64,000 nt of DNA from Pontibacter ruber (GCF_023630205.1 NZ_JALPRR010000002.1:236899-300898), one strand, 5' to 3'; positions 43,490 to 52,439 are shown, numbered from the stretch's first letter. Numbers and translations are program-made. The notes: a model not told the origin generated them from the sequence alone.

Positions 43490-44674
43490 ATGAAAAAGTT
43501 TAAATCCAGTAATACACTTCTCCTGCTGGCTCTTTTCGGGAGCCTGAGCGTAAGTGGTTTAACAGGCTGCAACAGCCAGGAAACAAAAACCGAAACGGAA
43601 AACACTGCTGCCACTACAGAAGAGCAAGGTACCATGAAGATCAAAAAAGAACCTTTTGGCACTACACCAACCGGGCAGGAAGTAAGCCTGTATACCTTAA
43701 CTAACAAGAACGGTGTAACGGTGAAGATCACCAACTATGGTGCTATTGTTACCTCCCTTACAACCCCTGACAAAGACGGGAAGATGGGCGATGTGGTACT
43801 TGGTTTTAACGACGTAAGCGGCTACATCCCGAACGATCCGCACATCGGCGGTATAATCGGGCGCTTTGCCAACCGCATTGCCAAAGGCAGGTTTACCGTT
43901 GATGGCCAGGAGTATAAACTGGCTACCAACAACGGCCCGAACCACCTGCACGGCGGCAACATCGGCTTCGACAGGGTAGTATGGCAGGCAGAAGAAATGC
44001 CGGATCAGAACGCCATCAAGCTGACCTATGTGAGCAAGGACATGGAAGAAGGTTACCCGGGCAACTTAGCGGCCACCGTAACTTATACGTTGACGGAAGA
44101 CAACAGCCTGAAGATCGACTATACCGCCACCACCGACAAGGCTACACCGGTTAACCTGACCAACCACAGCTACTTTAACCTGAGCGCAGGGGCAGACAAG
44201 GACATCCTGAACGATGTGGTGCAGATCAACGCAGACAAGTATACAGCTTCGGATAAAGACCTGATCCCGACTGGCGAGCTTGTTCCTGTAAAAGGCACAC
44301 CGTACGATTTTACCACACCGCAGCCGGTGGGCACGCGCATAAACAACCTACAGGGCTACGGGTATGACCTGAACTATGTGATCAACAACGGAAACGATAA
44401 GTTAACGAAAGCAGCTACAGTGTATGACCCTACCACTGGCCGGGAAATGGAAGTGCTTACAACACAACCGGGCATACAGCTCTACACGGCTTACCACCTC
44501 GACGGCAGCCTGACCGGGAAGAACAATACAAAGTATGAGCGTTACGCCGGTCTTTGCCTGGAAGCGCAGCACTACCCGGATTCTCCGAACCAACCGAAGT
44601 TCCCAAACACTGTGATCAAGCCGGGCGAGACGTACCAGGAAACAACCATCTACAAGTTCTCTGTTCGTAAGTAA
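43490..44674 (+). CDS. galM: Aldose 1-epimerase (galactose mutarotase family), lipoprotein
   Basis: 394 residues. Signal with lipobox VSGLTGC, then a Thr/Glu-rich linker and the mutarotase fold: VKITNYGAIVTSLTTPDKDG, IIGRFANRIAKGRF, NGPNHLHGG, NLTNHSYFNL with the catalytic His, and GLCLEAQHYPDSPN with the catalytic Glu. It interconverts alpha- and beta-anomers of glucose or galactose released by the neighbouring hydrolases, outside the cytoplasm. Likely co-transcribed with the GH13 gene. The heptamer AAGTATA overlaps its stop codon, followed by a hairpin terminator. Confidence 0.92.
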   Translation: MKKFKSSNTLLLLALFGSLSVSGLTGCNSQETKTETENTAATTEEQGTMKIKKEPFGTTPTGQEVSLYTLTNKNGVTVKITNYGAIVTSLTTPDKDGKMGDVVLGFNDVSGYIPNDPHIGGIIGRFANRIAKGRFTVDGQEYKLATNNGPNHLHGGNIGFDRVVWQAEEMPDQNAIKLTYVSKDMEEGYPGNLAATVTYTLTEDNSLKIDYTATTDKATPVNLTNHSYFNLSAGADKDILNDVVQINADKYTASDKDLIPTGELVPVKGTPYDFTTPQPVGTRINNLQGYGYDLNYVINNGNDKLTKAATVYDPTTGREMEVLTTQPGIQLYTAYHLDGSLTGKNNTKYERYAGLCLEAQHYPDSPNQPKFPNTVIKPGETYQETTIYKFSVRK

Positions 44675-44703
44675 GTATAAAGTATAATAGGTTTATACTT
44701 TTG

Positions 44704-44738
44704 AAAGCCGCTTCTCAGCTTGGGGAGCGGCTTTTTTG
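44704..44738 (+). terminator. Terminator after the aldose epimerase gene
   Basis: AAAGCCGCTTCTC pairs with GGGGAGCGGCTTT (with G-T pairs) around AGCTT, followed by TTTTG. Just upstream, heptamers at 44673-44685 and 44693-44699 can form a second stem. Confidence 0.8.
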
Positions 44739-44751
44739 TCTTCTTATACTC

Positions 44752-44962
44752 AGCGCCCCCGCTCGCCTCTGGAGAGTGTGAGCTATTCAGAGGCCTTCTG
44801 CCCCATCTAAGAGAATAAAGTTGTTGCTACACTGCTTATACTTCTTAATTGGCTATGAGCGAAAAGTCCCCCTTTGAAGGGGGCAGGGGGGATGACAAGC
44901 ATGCACACGTGGCGGGACGCCATTTAATAGCGCACACTCGCCAGAGGCGAGCGAGGGCTATT
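44752..44962. repeat. 211-bp element with 36-bp terminal inverted repeats
   Basis: Ends 44752-44787 and 44926-44962 are near-identical inverted repeats (CCGCTCGCCTCTGG ... GAGTGTG ... GCTATT). The interior holds a CCCCCTTTGAAGGGGG hairpin and no open frame of note. Looks like a miniature non-autonomous element; no flanking duplication was recognised. Confidence 0.6.
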
Positions 44963-44999
44963 GTATAAGTACAGCTGTGACTATAGCATTACGAGTATG

Positions 45000-45344
45000 C
45001 TAGCTCCCAAAAGCAAACACCAGCAGCAGTACAAAGCCGGTGACAGCCAGCAAACCGTGCCCTACTGCCAGTAAAGGTGGAATAGGCCTGCCGGTCAGGT
45101 CCCGGAATAACATGTAAGCGCCACCCAAGGCAGCCAGCACAAACAAGATCAGGCTGTCCCAGGGGTTGGGGCCTCCCTTCAGAATATACACGATCAGCAG
45201 GATGATACCTACGGCAGCTAAGGGGCCATGCGTGAACACGATCGCCTTTGGCGTTTCTTTGCCTCTAAGCACAAACGTTAGCAGGTACATCCCGAGCAGG
45301 GCTGCCAAAGCGAAAAATTCGATTGCTATAAATAGGGTTGCCAT
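45000..45344 (-). CDS. Small four-helix membrane protein
   Basis: 114 residues with four hydrophobic segments: LFIAIEFFALAALLGMYLLT, TKAIVFTHGPLAAVGIILLI-like (AIVFTHGPLAAVGIILLIVY), LILFVLAALGGAYMLF and LLAVGHGLLAVTGFVLLLVF. Two His residues, in THG and GHG, lie near helix ends and might bind a cofactor such as heme, which is speculative. No family name can be given. It starts six bases after the stop of the Rieske-FAD oxidoreductase gene, so they form an operon and may work together, for example as a membrane electron acceptor. Confidence 0.75.
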   Translation of the reverse strand: MATLFIAIEFFALAALLGMYLLTFVLRGKETPKAIVFTHGPLAAVGIILLIVYILKGGPNPWDSLILFVLAALGGAYMLFRDLTGRPIPPLLAVGHGLLAVTGFVLLLVFAFGS

Positions 45345-45350
45345 GGCTGC

Positions 45351-46949
45351 TTAGGTTATCGGGTTGTTAATATCGCGCTGACCGGAGCGATGTTTTTCGC
45401 CTTCGATAAGGTGTTCGCCGGAAACGTCGATCTGCTTTTGCTCCAGGTTTGCAATGGCGGGTCCCTCGATCACGCTGCCATCGATCATGAAGCGGCTGCC
45501 ATGGCAGGGGCAGTCCCAGGTGTTTTCAGCGTTGTTCCAGTGCACAATGCACTTCATGTGCGTACAGACCGCGGAGCAGGCGTGCAGCTGGTTGTTGGGG
45601 TTGCGGTACACAGCCACCTTTTCCCCGTCTATCTCCATGGTTTTGCCTTCTCCTGGCGCAATCTCAGAGAGGTGTTTTACATCGGCGCTAAAAGGCGTGT
45701 CCTTCAGGTATTGGGCTGCTACGTTTACATTCTCTTTCACAAAAGTCTTTGCTGTCGCCAGGTTGGTGCCCCGGGTCGCGTCGAATGCCTTTAACCAATT
45801 ATTGTCTTTCCCTACGATCATATCCGATAGCAGCATGCCGGCCACGGTGCCGTAGATCAGGCCATCGGCATAAAAACCGGTAGCGATGTAGGTACGTTTG
45901 GCATCCTTGTGCGTTAGCCCGATGTAAGGTACCCCGTCGCCTGACCTGTAATGCTGGGCCGACCAACGGTACTCCACCGATGCCACATCAAAGTGCTTGC
46001 GGGCGTAGTCTTCCAGTTCGTTAAAATAATGCTGGTATTCCTGATGAGAGGCCTGGCCGGTTTTATGGTGGTTGCCGGCCACCATCAGCATGTCCAGTTT
46101 CATCGAATCGGTGCTGTGGGTGGTAATGGCCTTGTGCATGGTGTCGTTCTGCCAGAAATAAGCATCCGGGTAATCATCGTTCCGCAGCCTGACGGCCACC
46201 ACATAGCTGCGGTGCGGTGCCGCTACGGTTTGCACCGTATGAATGCCAATGGGAATGTGTGTGGCAATGACGATCTGGCGGCAGGTTACAGTGCCGTGTT
46301 GCGTTTTAAGTAGGCAATGGTCTTTCTCTTCTTTCAGGTCGAAGACGGTGGTGTGCTCGTAGATCTGGCAGCCGCGTGCGGCAATATCCGTGGCAAGGCC
46401 CAGCACATAGCGAAGCGGATGAAACCGCGCCTGCCCGTGCATCCGGGCGGCTATCCGGATACCATCCTGGTTCAGGTACGGAACATTCTCTGTAAACTCG
46501 ATGGGCATACCTGCCCGCTGCAATGCGTCTACTTCTTTCTCGATGGTGGACACCATGTTTTCTTCTTCCGTAAAAAAGTACCAGGGGCGGCGGGCGAAAT
46601 GGCAGTCGATTTGTTTTTGCAGCGTTTGATGTTCAATAAAGTCCAGGGCAGCGGCGCGGGCGTATGCAACCGAGCTCATGGTTTCCTTATCCCGGCTATC
46701 GAGAATCTTGTGATAGTAAGCGCCTGTGGGTACATACAGGTTGCCGGTAGACCAGCCGGTGGTGCCTCCTCCAACTCTTCTGGCTTCCAGCACGGCTACG
46801 CTTTTGCCGGCATCCGTTAACTGCAGCGCCGTCGTGATTCCTGTAATGCCACCCCCGATGATGGCGACATCTACATCCAGATTGCCCTCCAGGGGCGGGA
46901 ACTCAGGACGTTGGGGCGTGGTAGCCTCCCAGAACGATTGTGTTTTCAT
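45351..46949 (-). CDS. FAD-dependent oxidoreductase with C-terminal Rieske domain
   Basis: 532 residues. N-terminal DAO-type FAD domain: VDVAIIGGGITGITTALQL (dinucleotide fold) and LEARRVGGGTTGWSTGN, with the C-terminal flavin motif YIATGFYADGLIYGTVAG. The last 100 residues are a Rieske [2Fe-2S] domain: AVCTHMKCIVHWN and WDCPCHGSRF provide the Cys-His pairs. Such fusions are common in bacteria and thought to oxidise an amine or similar substrate with internal electron transfer, but the substrate is not established. The gene heads an operon with a small membrane protein. An inverted heptamer pair (46981-46999) lies upstream of its start ATG. Confidence 0.9.
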   Translation of the reverse strand: MKTQSFWEATTPQRPEFPPLEGNLDVDVAIIGGGITGITTALQLTDAGKSVAVLEARRVGGGTTGWSTGNLYVPTGAYYHKILDSRDKETMSSVAYARAAALDFIEHQTLQKQIDCHFARRPWYFFTEEENMVSTIEKEVDALQRAGMPIEFTENVPYLNQDGIRIAARMHGQARFHPLRYVLGLATDIAARGCQIYEHTTVFDLKEEKDHCLLKTQHGTVTCRQIVIATHIPIGIHTVQTVAAPHRSYVVAVRLRNDDYPDAYFWQNDTMHKAITTHSTDSMKLDMLMVAGNHHKTGQASHQEYQHYFNELEDYARKHFDVASVEYRWSAQHYRSGDGVPYIGLTHKDAKRTYIATGFYADGLIYGTVAGMLLSDMIVGKDNNWLKAFDATRGTNLATAKTFVKENVNVAAQYLKDTPFSADVKHLSEIAPGEGKTMEIDGEKVAVYRNPNNQLHACSAVCTHMKCIVHWNNAENTWDCPCHGSRFMIDGSVIEGPAIANLEQKQIDVSGEHLIEGEKHRSGQRDINNPIT

Positions 46950-46980
46950 AGCCGTGATTTAAGTTCGTTAGCTATACATT

Positions 46981-46999
46981 AAAGTATAGCCTATACTTT
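46981..46999. repeat. Inverted heptamer pair upstream of the Rieske-FAD operon
   Basis: AAAGTATA (46981-46988) and TATACTTT (46992-46999) are perfect inverted repeats with a GCC loop, 32 bases before the start codon at 46949. Confidence 0.6.
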
Positions 47000-47142
47000 G
47001 AATGTGATCTTCTTATTTGATGCTGCTTCAGGATGAAAGTTACAGCGGGTGCCTTCTTATTTTAGCGCTTACAGCAAGGCAAGTAGATAGGGGTGAAGCA
47101 ATGGGTGATAGGAGGGGAGGGAACTGTGTAGTGGAAGTGAAA

Positions 47143-47997
47143 CTATTCACCGATCTCACCTGAGTCGATCCAGAACTCCCTGCCTTTGGGTAATACATGC
47201 ATGGTCAGGTTCTCCAGGCAAAGCGCCTCCCCTTCGCCAGCCTGTGCATAGTTGTTCGCCGTCAGCTTGCGTCCGTCGATCAGAATCACCAGTCCGGAGC
47301 CGATGGTCTCGACGCAATTCCCTTCCGTAATCAGGATACCGGTGTCTTCGCCCAGACCAATCCCAATATGGCTGGGGTTTGCTGCTATGGTTTCGATCAG
47401 TCGGGGAATCCGGCGGCGGTTTACAAAGTGCGTGTCAATTACGATCTGATCCAGAAGACCGAGCCCTTCCCTCAGGCTCACCATGCCTTTGATGAGCGGG
47501 ATCGATTCCCTGGATCGTCCTATCATCGTATTTGCCAGGGCCATGGCTCCCGCACTGGTGCCGGAAATCAGGAACTTTTCTTCCTGTAAGTACCGGTTCC
47601 TGAGAAGTTGCAGCGCCTGCGATCCATGAAAAGCTTCTGCTATGCGCAGCTGATCTCCGCCCGTAAACATCACCCCGTTTGCTTTGGATAAACGGTCCAG
47701 GTACCCGCGGTTGTTCGCATCTTCTGTACTTTTAATGTGTAACACGCCCACGTTATCGCAGCCAAGCAGCAGGAACGCATCCATATAAGCCTGGCCAACT
47801 TCTTCCGGGATCAGGGAGGCCGTGGTTATTACTTCGATGCGGGTGCCAAGGCCGTAGAGTTCGTCGTGTATCCGGCGCAGTATGCCATGCTCGAAAAAGC
47901 GGATGCGGCTACCCAGTTCCTCATCCGCTGGCCTCGGAACAGATCCTTTGTCTTCGTTCCCCCCGATGGCCACTATCTTTCCTTTTGGAGCTTCCAT
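47143..47997 (-). CDS. Cyanophycinase-like S51 peptidase
   Basis: 284 residues, cytosolic. Family S51 hydrolase: GKIVAIGGNEDKGS at the N-terminus, VMFTGGDQLRIAEAF, and the nucleophile elbow ISGTSAGAMALAN with the catalytic Ser, followed by IDTHFVNRRRIPRL and IGIGLGEDTGI, as in cyanophycinase CphB. CphB cuts cyanophycin (multi-L-arginyl-poly-aspartate) into beta-Asp-Arg dipeptides. No cyanophycin synthetase or isoaspartyl dipeptidase is encoded in the window, so another beta-aspartyl substrate or a partner elsewhere is possible. It is a lone gene, with its start ATG at 47997. Confidence 0.85.
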   Translation of the reverse strand: MEAPKGKIVAIGGNEDKGSVPRPADEELGSRIRFFEHGILRRIHDELYGLGTRIEVITTASLIPEEVGQAYMDAFLLLGCDNVGVLHIKSTEDANNRGYLDRLSKANGVMFTGGDQLRIAEAFHGSQALQLLRNRYLQEEKFLISGTSAGAMALANTMIGRSRESIPLIKGMVSLREGLGLLDQIVIDTHFVNRRRIPRLIETIAANPSHIGIGLGEDTGILITEGNCVETIGSGLVILIDGRKLTANNYAQAGEGEALCLENLTMHVLPKGREFWIDSGEIGE

Positions 47998-48102
47998 TTG
48001 CTGATCCGATTTATACGTTAAACGTTGGATTTTGCAAATTTGATCTTGTATTTAAGGAGAAGTATGGGAGTGGATAGGAAGCCGGATTTATACTTTAGCA
48101 AC

Positions 48103-49266
48103 TTACCTGCGGCGCGGCAGGCACAGTTTCAGGGCAGCAGGCATACGCCTGGCCCAGGCAGCTTCGTTGTGTTTGTCTTCAGGCGCTTTTACCCACACAA
48201 AGTCTCTGTTTTCTTTGTAGCCTTTCTGACGTAGCGCCGCCAACATATCGTCTATGCCGGGCTGCAGTCTTTCTTCCAGCTCAATGCCGCCGTTGTCGAT
48301 GTAGAAGTATAGCTTTTTCTTTTTGCCGTTATAAGCAAGTACATCCTTTACATAATCGATGTGCTGAATTTTAAAGGCTGGCGACATGCAGATCGCTTTG
48401 GAAAAGACCTGTGGATACTCCCAAGTGAGCATGAATGCCATGATGCCCCCGGCGGAGGAGCCACCCACCAGGGTATGTTTCCGGTCCGGTTTGGTACGGT
48501 AGGTCTGGTCGATAAGCGGTTTAACCTCGTTCACGACAAAGTCCATGTAAGCGCTGCCTTTATCGCCGGGAATGTACTCTTCCATTCTGTCGGGCGTGTT
48601 GTAAATGCCGACTACAATTACCGGCTCTATGGCCTTTGCCCGGATCAGGCTGTCGCTGATCTCATCAATCCGCCAGTCTACGCCGTAGGAACTCGTGGCC
48701 GGATCGAAGACATTCTGTCCGTCGTGCATGTATAGTACCGGGTAGCGCTTGCTATTCTTTTCATTATACCCCGGTGGCAGCCATACCACCAGGTCGCGCT
48801 TGGGCAGACTACCACCGGCAAGATCTCTGTGGTATTTCAGGGTACCCGTAATGCCTCCTGTAAATGTTTTTTTCGCGTTGCTTTTGCTCCAGTGCTTTAC
48901 TTCATCTTGTATGATCGTGTCGCCACTTACCCGGATGCTGAAATTAGGGAGCGGCTGTCCGCTAACGTTGGTGGCCTCAAGTTCCCAGGAGCCTAAGGTA
49001 TACTTGTACTCTATTAACTGCGGCTCCTGCAACTGTACTTTTTTGCTCCAGGTATGATCGCCCTGGTATTCCATACTTACCTTTCCCGGATCCCAGCTTC
49101 CCAGTTGGCTGGTATTGCCGGTTATGTACACCGTGCTGCTGTCAGCAAGCTCCGGGGCATGAAGTATAAAGGTGATTTTAGGTGCTGTGTTTACACCAGC
49201 TGTCGCCTGTGCAAAAGCAAAAGAGATAAATAACTTAAAAAGTATGGAAAGTATAGCGATCCGCAT
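48103..49266 (-). CDS. Secreted esterase-like alpha/beta hydrolase with CBM20-like domain
   Basis: 387 residues from ATG 49266, which starts a signal peptide (MRIAILSILFKLFISFAFAQ); the frame extends 22 codons upstream without benefit. Residues about 30-125 resemble a CBM20 starch-binding domain (VYITGNTSQLGSWDPGKVSM ... YKYTLGSWELEATN). A putative-esterase (EsterD/Fes-like) domain follows: RYPVLYMHDGQNVFDP, VVGIYNTPDRMEEY, and HTLVGGSSAGGIMAFMLTW with the nucleophile Ser; the His is near DKHNEAAWARR. It may deacylate polysaccharides or act on other esters; link to the starch locus 4 kb away is suggested only by the CBM20 part. Confidence 0.83.
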   Translation of the reverse strand: MRIAILSILFKLFISFAFAQATAGVNTAPKITFILHAPELADSSTVYITGNTSQLGSWDPGKVSMEYQGDHTWSKKVQLQEPQLIEYKYTLGSWELEATNVSGQPLPNFSIRVSGDTIIQDEVKHWSKSNAKKTFTGGITGTLKYHRDLAGGSLPKRDLVVWLPPGYNEKNSKRYPVLYMHDGQNVFDPATSSYGVDWRIDEISDSLIRAKAIEPVIVVGIYNTPDRMEEYIPGDKGSAYMDFVVNEVKPLIDQTYRTKPDRKHTLVGGSSAGGIMAFMLTWEYPQVFSKAICMSPAFKIQHIDYVKDVLAYNGKKKKLYFYIDNGGIELEERLQPGIDDMLAALRQKGYKENRDFVWVKAPEDKHNEAAWARRMPAALKLCLPRRR

Positions 49267-49492
49267 GAGATGGTTTTTGTCAGGTATGGTACGGTGGGCG
49301 GAAGATACGAAAGGTATAAATATTACCATCAAACGAGCGTATCATCATTTCCGGTTAATTGAACAGGAGCAATATTGGTGTAGGTACAACGATTCTACAT
49401 CGTATTCGTTAAGAACGGAACCTATAGATTTAAGTCCGCCTGCCTTAACTAATTGCAGGCCTTTAACTTGTGATACTAAAACATAAAAGTAT

Positions 49493-50029
49493 ATGGCAAA
49501 AGTAAAGTGGAAAACCGATCCGGCGCACAGCGAAATTCAGTTCAAGGTAAAGCACCTCATGATCACAACCGTTACAGGCTACTTCAGCAAATTTGACCTG
49601 GAGGTGGAAACAGAAGATGAAGATTTTACCAAAGCTTCCAGCATTGTGTTCACAGCCGATGTGAACTCGATCAACACCAACAACGAGCAGCGCGACACGC
49701 ACCTGCGCTCGGCAGACTTTTTTGACGCCGAAAACCATGGCGAACTCCGCTTTGTAGGTAAAAACTACGAGGAAACAGGGGAGGGCAGAGCCAGGCTGCA
49801 CGGCGACCTTACCATCCGGGGCACCACCAAGCCGGTTACGGTGGAGGTAGAGTACCATGGCATTGTGGTAGACCCCTACGGACAAACCAAGGCAGGTTTT
49901 GAAGTAAACGGCAAGATCAGCCGCAAAGAGTTTGGCCTGATGTGGGATGCCGTGACCGAAGCCGGCAGCGTGGTAGTAAGCGATGAGATCAGGCTGCACT
50001 GCGAAATTCAGCTGGTAAAGCAGGCGTAG
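49493..50029 (+). CDS. YceI family protein
   Basis: 178 residues. The YceI lipocalin-like barrel is easily seen: KWKTDPAHSEIQFKVKHLMI at the N-terminus, TGYFSKFDLEVETEDEDF, NEQRDTHLRSADFFDAENHG and LTIRGTTKPVTVEVEYHG. Such proteins bind isoprenoid-type lipids, perhaps polyprenyl pyrophosphates or quinone precursors. No signal peptide is present, so this form is cytoplasmic. It is a single gene with ATG 49493, followed by an inverted heptamer pair and a hairpin terminator shared with the convergent NO reductase gene. Confidence 0.9.
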   Translation: MAKVKWKTDPAHSEIQFKVKHLMITTVTGYFSKFDLEVETEDEDFTKASSIVFTADVNSINTNNEQRDTHLRSADFFDAENHGELRFVGKNYEETGEGRARLHGDLTIRGTTKPVTVEVEYHGIVVDPYGQTKAGFEVNGKISRKEFGLMWDAVTEAGSVVVSDEIRLHCEIQLVKQA

Positions 50030-50042
50030 GTTGTAAGCTTTA

Positions 50043-50069
50043 CAAGTATAGCTTCAGAAACTATACTTG
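50043..50069. repeat. Inverted heptamer pair after yceI
   Basis: CAAGTATAG (50043-50051) and CTATACTTG (50061-50069) are perfect inverted repeats with a 9-nt loop, 13 bases past the YceI stop codon. Confidence 0.65.
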
Positions 50070-50081
50070 CCAAAACAAATA

Positions 50082-50114
50082 AAAAGCCGTCCGGATCATT
50101 CCCGGACGGCTTTT
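50082..50114. terminator. Bidirectional terminator
   Basis: AAAAGCCGTCCGG (50082-50094) pairs perfectly with CCGGACGGCTTTT (50102-50114) around ATCATTC, between the convergent yceI and NO reductase genes. Confidence 0.85.
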
Positions 50115-50135
50115 ATACTTAGCGGCTAACCTGGC

Positions 50136-52439
50136 TTAGGCCTTTGCTTGTTTCTCTTGCTTCACGCTTGGGTACTGATCCGGCGTTACGTCAAAGTCCT
50201 CTTCCAAAGACCAGCCGGTTTTCAAGCCGATCACGAACCAGGCCAGCGCCAGCACGCCACCCGCAAAGATCGTATCACCTACTACGCGCAGCCAGCGCAA
50301 CACTTCCATGGTATCGGTTTGCATGAACTCCATGGAGCGGGCGTACCACAAGCCGTACTCCACGCTGGCCCAGGTTTGCAGCAGACCGATCGGCAGCACA
50401 CTGATCAGCACCATCAGCATCAGACCGATGTTAATGGACCAGAACGCGAAACTGATTACGCCGTCTTTCCAGCGTCTGCGGGCCGATAAGCCTTTCAGCA
50501 CGAACAGCATCAGGCCGATACCCAGCATGCCGTACACCCCGAACAATGCGGTGTGGCCGTGCACCGGTGTGGTGTTGAGCCCCTGCATGTAATAGAGCGC
50601 AATCGGAGGGTTGATCACGAAGCCGAACACACCCGCACCTACGAGGTTCCAGAAAGCCACCGCTATGAAACTATAGATCGGCCATTTGTATGCCTTCATC
50701 CATTGAGTAGCACGGCTGATCTCCAGGTTGTGGTACGCTTCGAAGCCGATGAGTACCAGCGGTACTACTTCCAGCGCGCTAAAGGTTGCGCCCAGGGCCA
50801 TCACCGAAGTCGGCGTGCCGCTGAAGTATAAGTGGTGGAACGTACCGATGATACCGCCAAAGAGGAAGATGATGGTAGAGAACAGCACGGTAGCTGTGGC
50901 CAGTTTGGTATCGAGCAGGCCCATGCGCACGAACAGGAACGCAATCACCACGGTAGCAAATACCTCGAAGAAGCCTTCAACCCACAGGTGCACTACCCAC
51001 CAGCGCCAGTACTCGGCAATGGCCAGGTTGGTATGCTGTCCCCACATCAGGCCGGAAGCATAGAAGATGGCAATGGCAGCCGAAGAGATCAGGAACATGC
51101 CCAGCAGGTGGCGTCCTTCCACATCGTTTCTAAAAGCAGGTATGATAGCGCGTACCATCAGGCCCAGCCACAGGAACAAGCCCACCAGCAGGAAGATCTG
51201 CCAGAAGCGGCCTAAGTCTACATATTCATAGCCCTGGTGACCGAACCAGAAGTTCTCGCCGTAGCCCAGTTTCTGCATTACGCCGTACCACTGACCGGCC
51301 AGCGAACCAGCCACGATGATCAGCAGGCAGATGAAGAGGAAGTTAACCCCCAACTTCTGGAACTTAGGCTCGTAACCCGACACAGCCGGGGCAATGTATA
51401 AACCAGTGGCCAGCCAGGAGGTTGCGATCCAGAAAATAGCCAGCTGCACGTGCCAGGTACGGGTAATGGAATACGGCAGGTAATCAGCCAATGGGAAGCC
51501 GTAAAGTGCCTGTCCTTCTACGCCGTAGTGCGCTGTTACCACCCCCAGCGTTACCTGCACCAGTATCAGGGCGGTCACGATCCAGAAGTACTTCAGCGTC
51601 GCTTTCATGGATGGGGTTGCCTTCAAACCCAGCAAGGGATCCTGCTTTGGCAGTTTGGAAGTGTCGATGCCTTCCTCATGATTAGAAGCATAGTAGTAAG
51701 CCAGCAAACCAACGCCCGCGATCAGGATGATCACGCTGAAACCGGTCCAGATGATGAGGTCAGAGCTTGGCTCGTTGGCTACCAGTTTTTCGGAAGGCCA
51801 GTTGTTGGTGTAGGTGATCTTCATGCCGGGGCGCTCGGTTACGCAGGCCCAGGAGGTCCAGAAGAAGAAGGCGTTCATTTTGCGCATACGCTCCGGATCC
51901 TTTACGGTATTGTCAGCCATGGCATAGGCATCGCGGTGCTTGGCCAGTGCCGGATCGTTCATGAACAAACCAGTGTAATGTTTGCTTACATCAGCAATGG
52001 CTTCTGCACGCAGGTCTGAGATAGTCAGCACGCCAGTTTCCGGGTCGTAGGTGTTGGCGCGGATCTGCTTTTGCAGGCGGGCCTGCAGCATGGCCTGTAG
52101 TTCTGAATCCAGTTCGTCGTGTTTTACGCCTTTCTCCTGTTGTGCCCAGCTGTCGAGGAAGAACATGGCTTCTTTGTGCAGCCACTCAGCGCTCCAGTCA
52201 GGCGCTACATAAGCGCCGTGGCCCCAGATAGAACCCAGTTCCTGGCCACCAATCGACTGCCACACGTTTTGCCCGTCTTTGATGTCCTGTTCGGTGAAGA
52301 GCACCTTCCCGGAAGTGGTTACAACTTGCTTCGGAATAGGAGGGGCCTGTCGGTAGATCTCGGATCCGTAGTACCCGAGTACGGCAAAGGAGCCCACGAT
52401 CACGGCAATGAACCCCAGCCATAGCTTTTTATACTTCAT
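50136..52439 (-). CDS. norZ: Quinol-dependent nitric oxide reductase (qNOR)
   Basis: 767 residues, the single-subunit form that fuses a NorC-like N-terminal region to the NorB catalytic subunit. It reduces NO to N2O with electrons from the quinol pool, in the inner membrane. Seen: an N-terminal helix, the periplasmic GQNVWQSIGGQELGSIWGHG segment, and about 13 further helices with the heme-copper ligands in RTWHVQLAIFW, MWGQHTNLAIAEYWRWWVVH (with WVVHLWVEGFFEVF), GTFHHLYFSGTP and TPVHGHTALFGVYG. No other denitrification gene is nearby, so NO detoxification is likely. Its upstream region has a class II Crp/FNR-like promoter identical in spacing to those of hemN and hemA. Symbol norB is also used for this type. 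Confidence 0.93.
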   Translation of the reverse strand: MKYKKLWLGFIAVIVGSFAVLGYYGSEIYRQAPPIPKQVVTTSGKVLFTEQDIKDGQNVWQSIGGQELGSIWGHGAYVAPDWSAEWLHKEAMFFLDSWAQQEKGVKHDELDSELQAMLQARLQKQIRANTYDPETGVLTISDLRAEAIADVSKHYTGLFMNDPALAKHRDAYAMADNTVKDPERMRKMNAFFFWTSWACVTERPGMKITYTNNWPSEKLVANEPSSDLIIWTGFSVIILIAGVGLLAYYYASNHEEGIDTSKLPKQDPLLGLKATPSMKATLKYFWIVTALILVQVTLGVVTAHYGVEGQALYGFPLADYLPYSITRTWHVQLAIFWIATSWLATGLYIAPAVSGYEPKFQKLGVNFLFICLLIIVAGSLAGQWYGVMQKLGYGENFWFGHQGYEYVDLGRFWQIFLLVGLFLWLGLMVRAIIPAFRNDVEGRHLLGMFLISSAAIAIFYASGLMWGQHTNLAIAEYWRWWVVHLWVEGFFEVFATVVIAFLFVRMGLLDTKLATATVLFSTIIFLFGGIIGTFHHLYFSGTPTSVMALGATFSALEVVPLVLIGFEAYHNLEISRATQWMKAYKWPIYSFIAVAFWNLVGAGVFGFVINPPIALYYMQGLNTTPVHGHTALFGVYGMLGIGLMLFVLKGLSARRRWKDGVISFAFWSINIGLMLMVLISVLPIGLLQTWASVEYGLWYARSMEFMQTDTMEVLRWLRVVGDTIFAGGVLALAWFVIGLKTGWSLEEDFDVTPDQYPSVKQEKQAKA

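Larger units (their letters stand above)
44675..44999. other. Intergenic region with terminator and an inverted-repeat element
   Basis: 325 bases between the convergent epimerase and small membrane-protein genes. It contains the terminator at 44704-44738 and the element at 44752-44962; no gene is visible. Confidence 0.6.
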
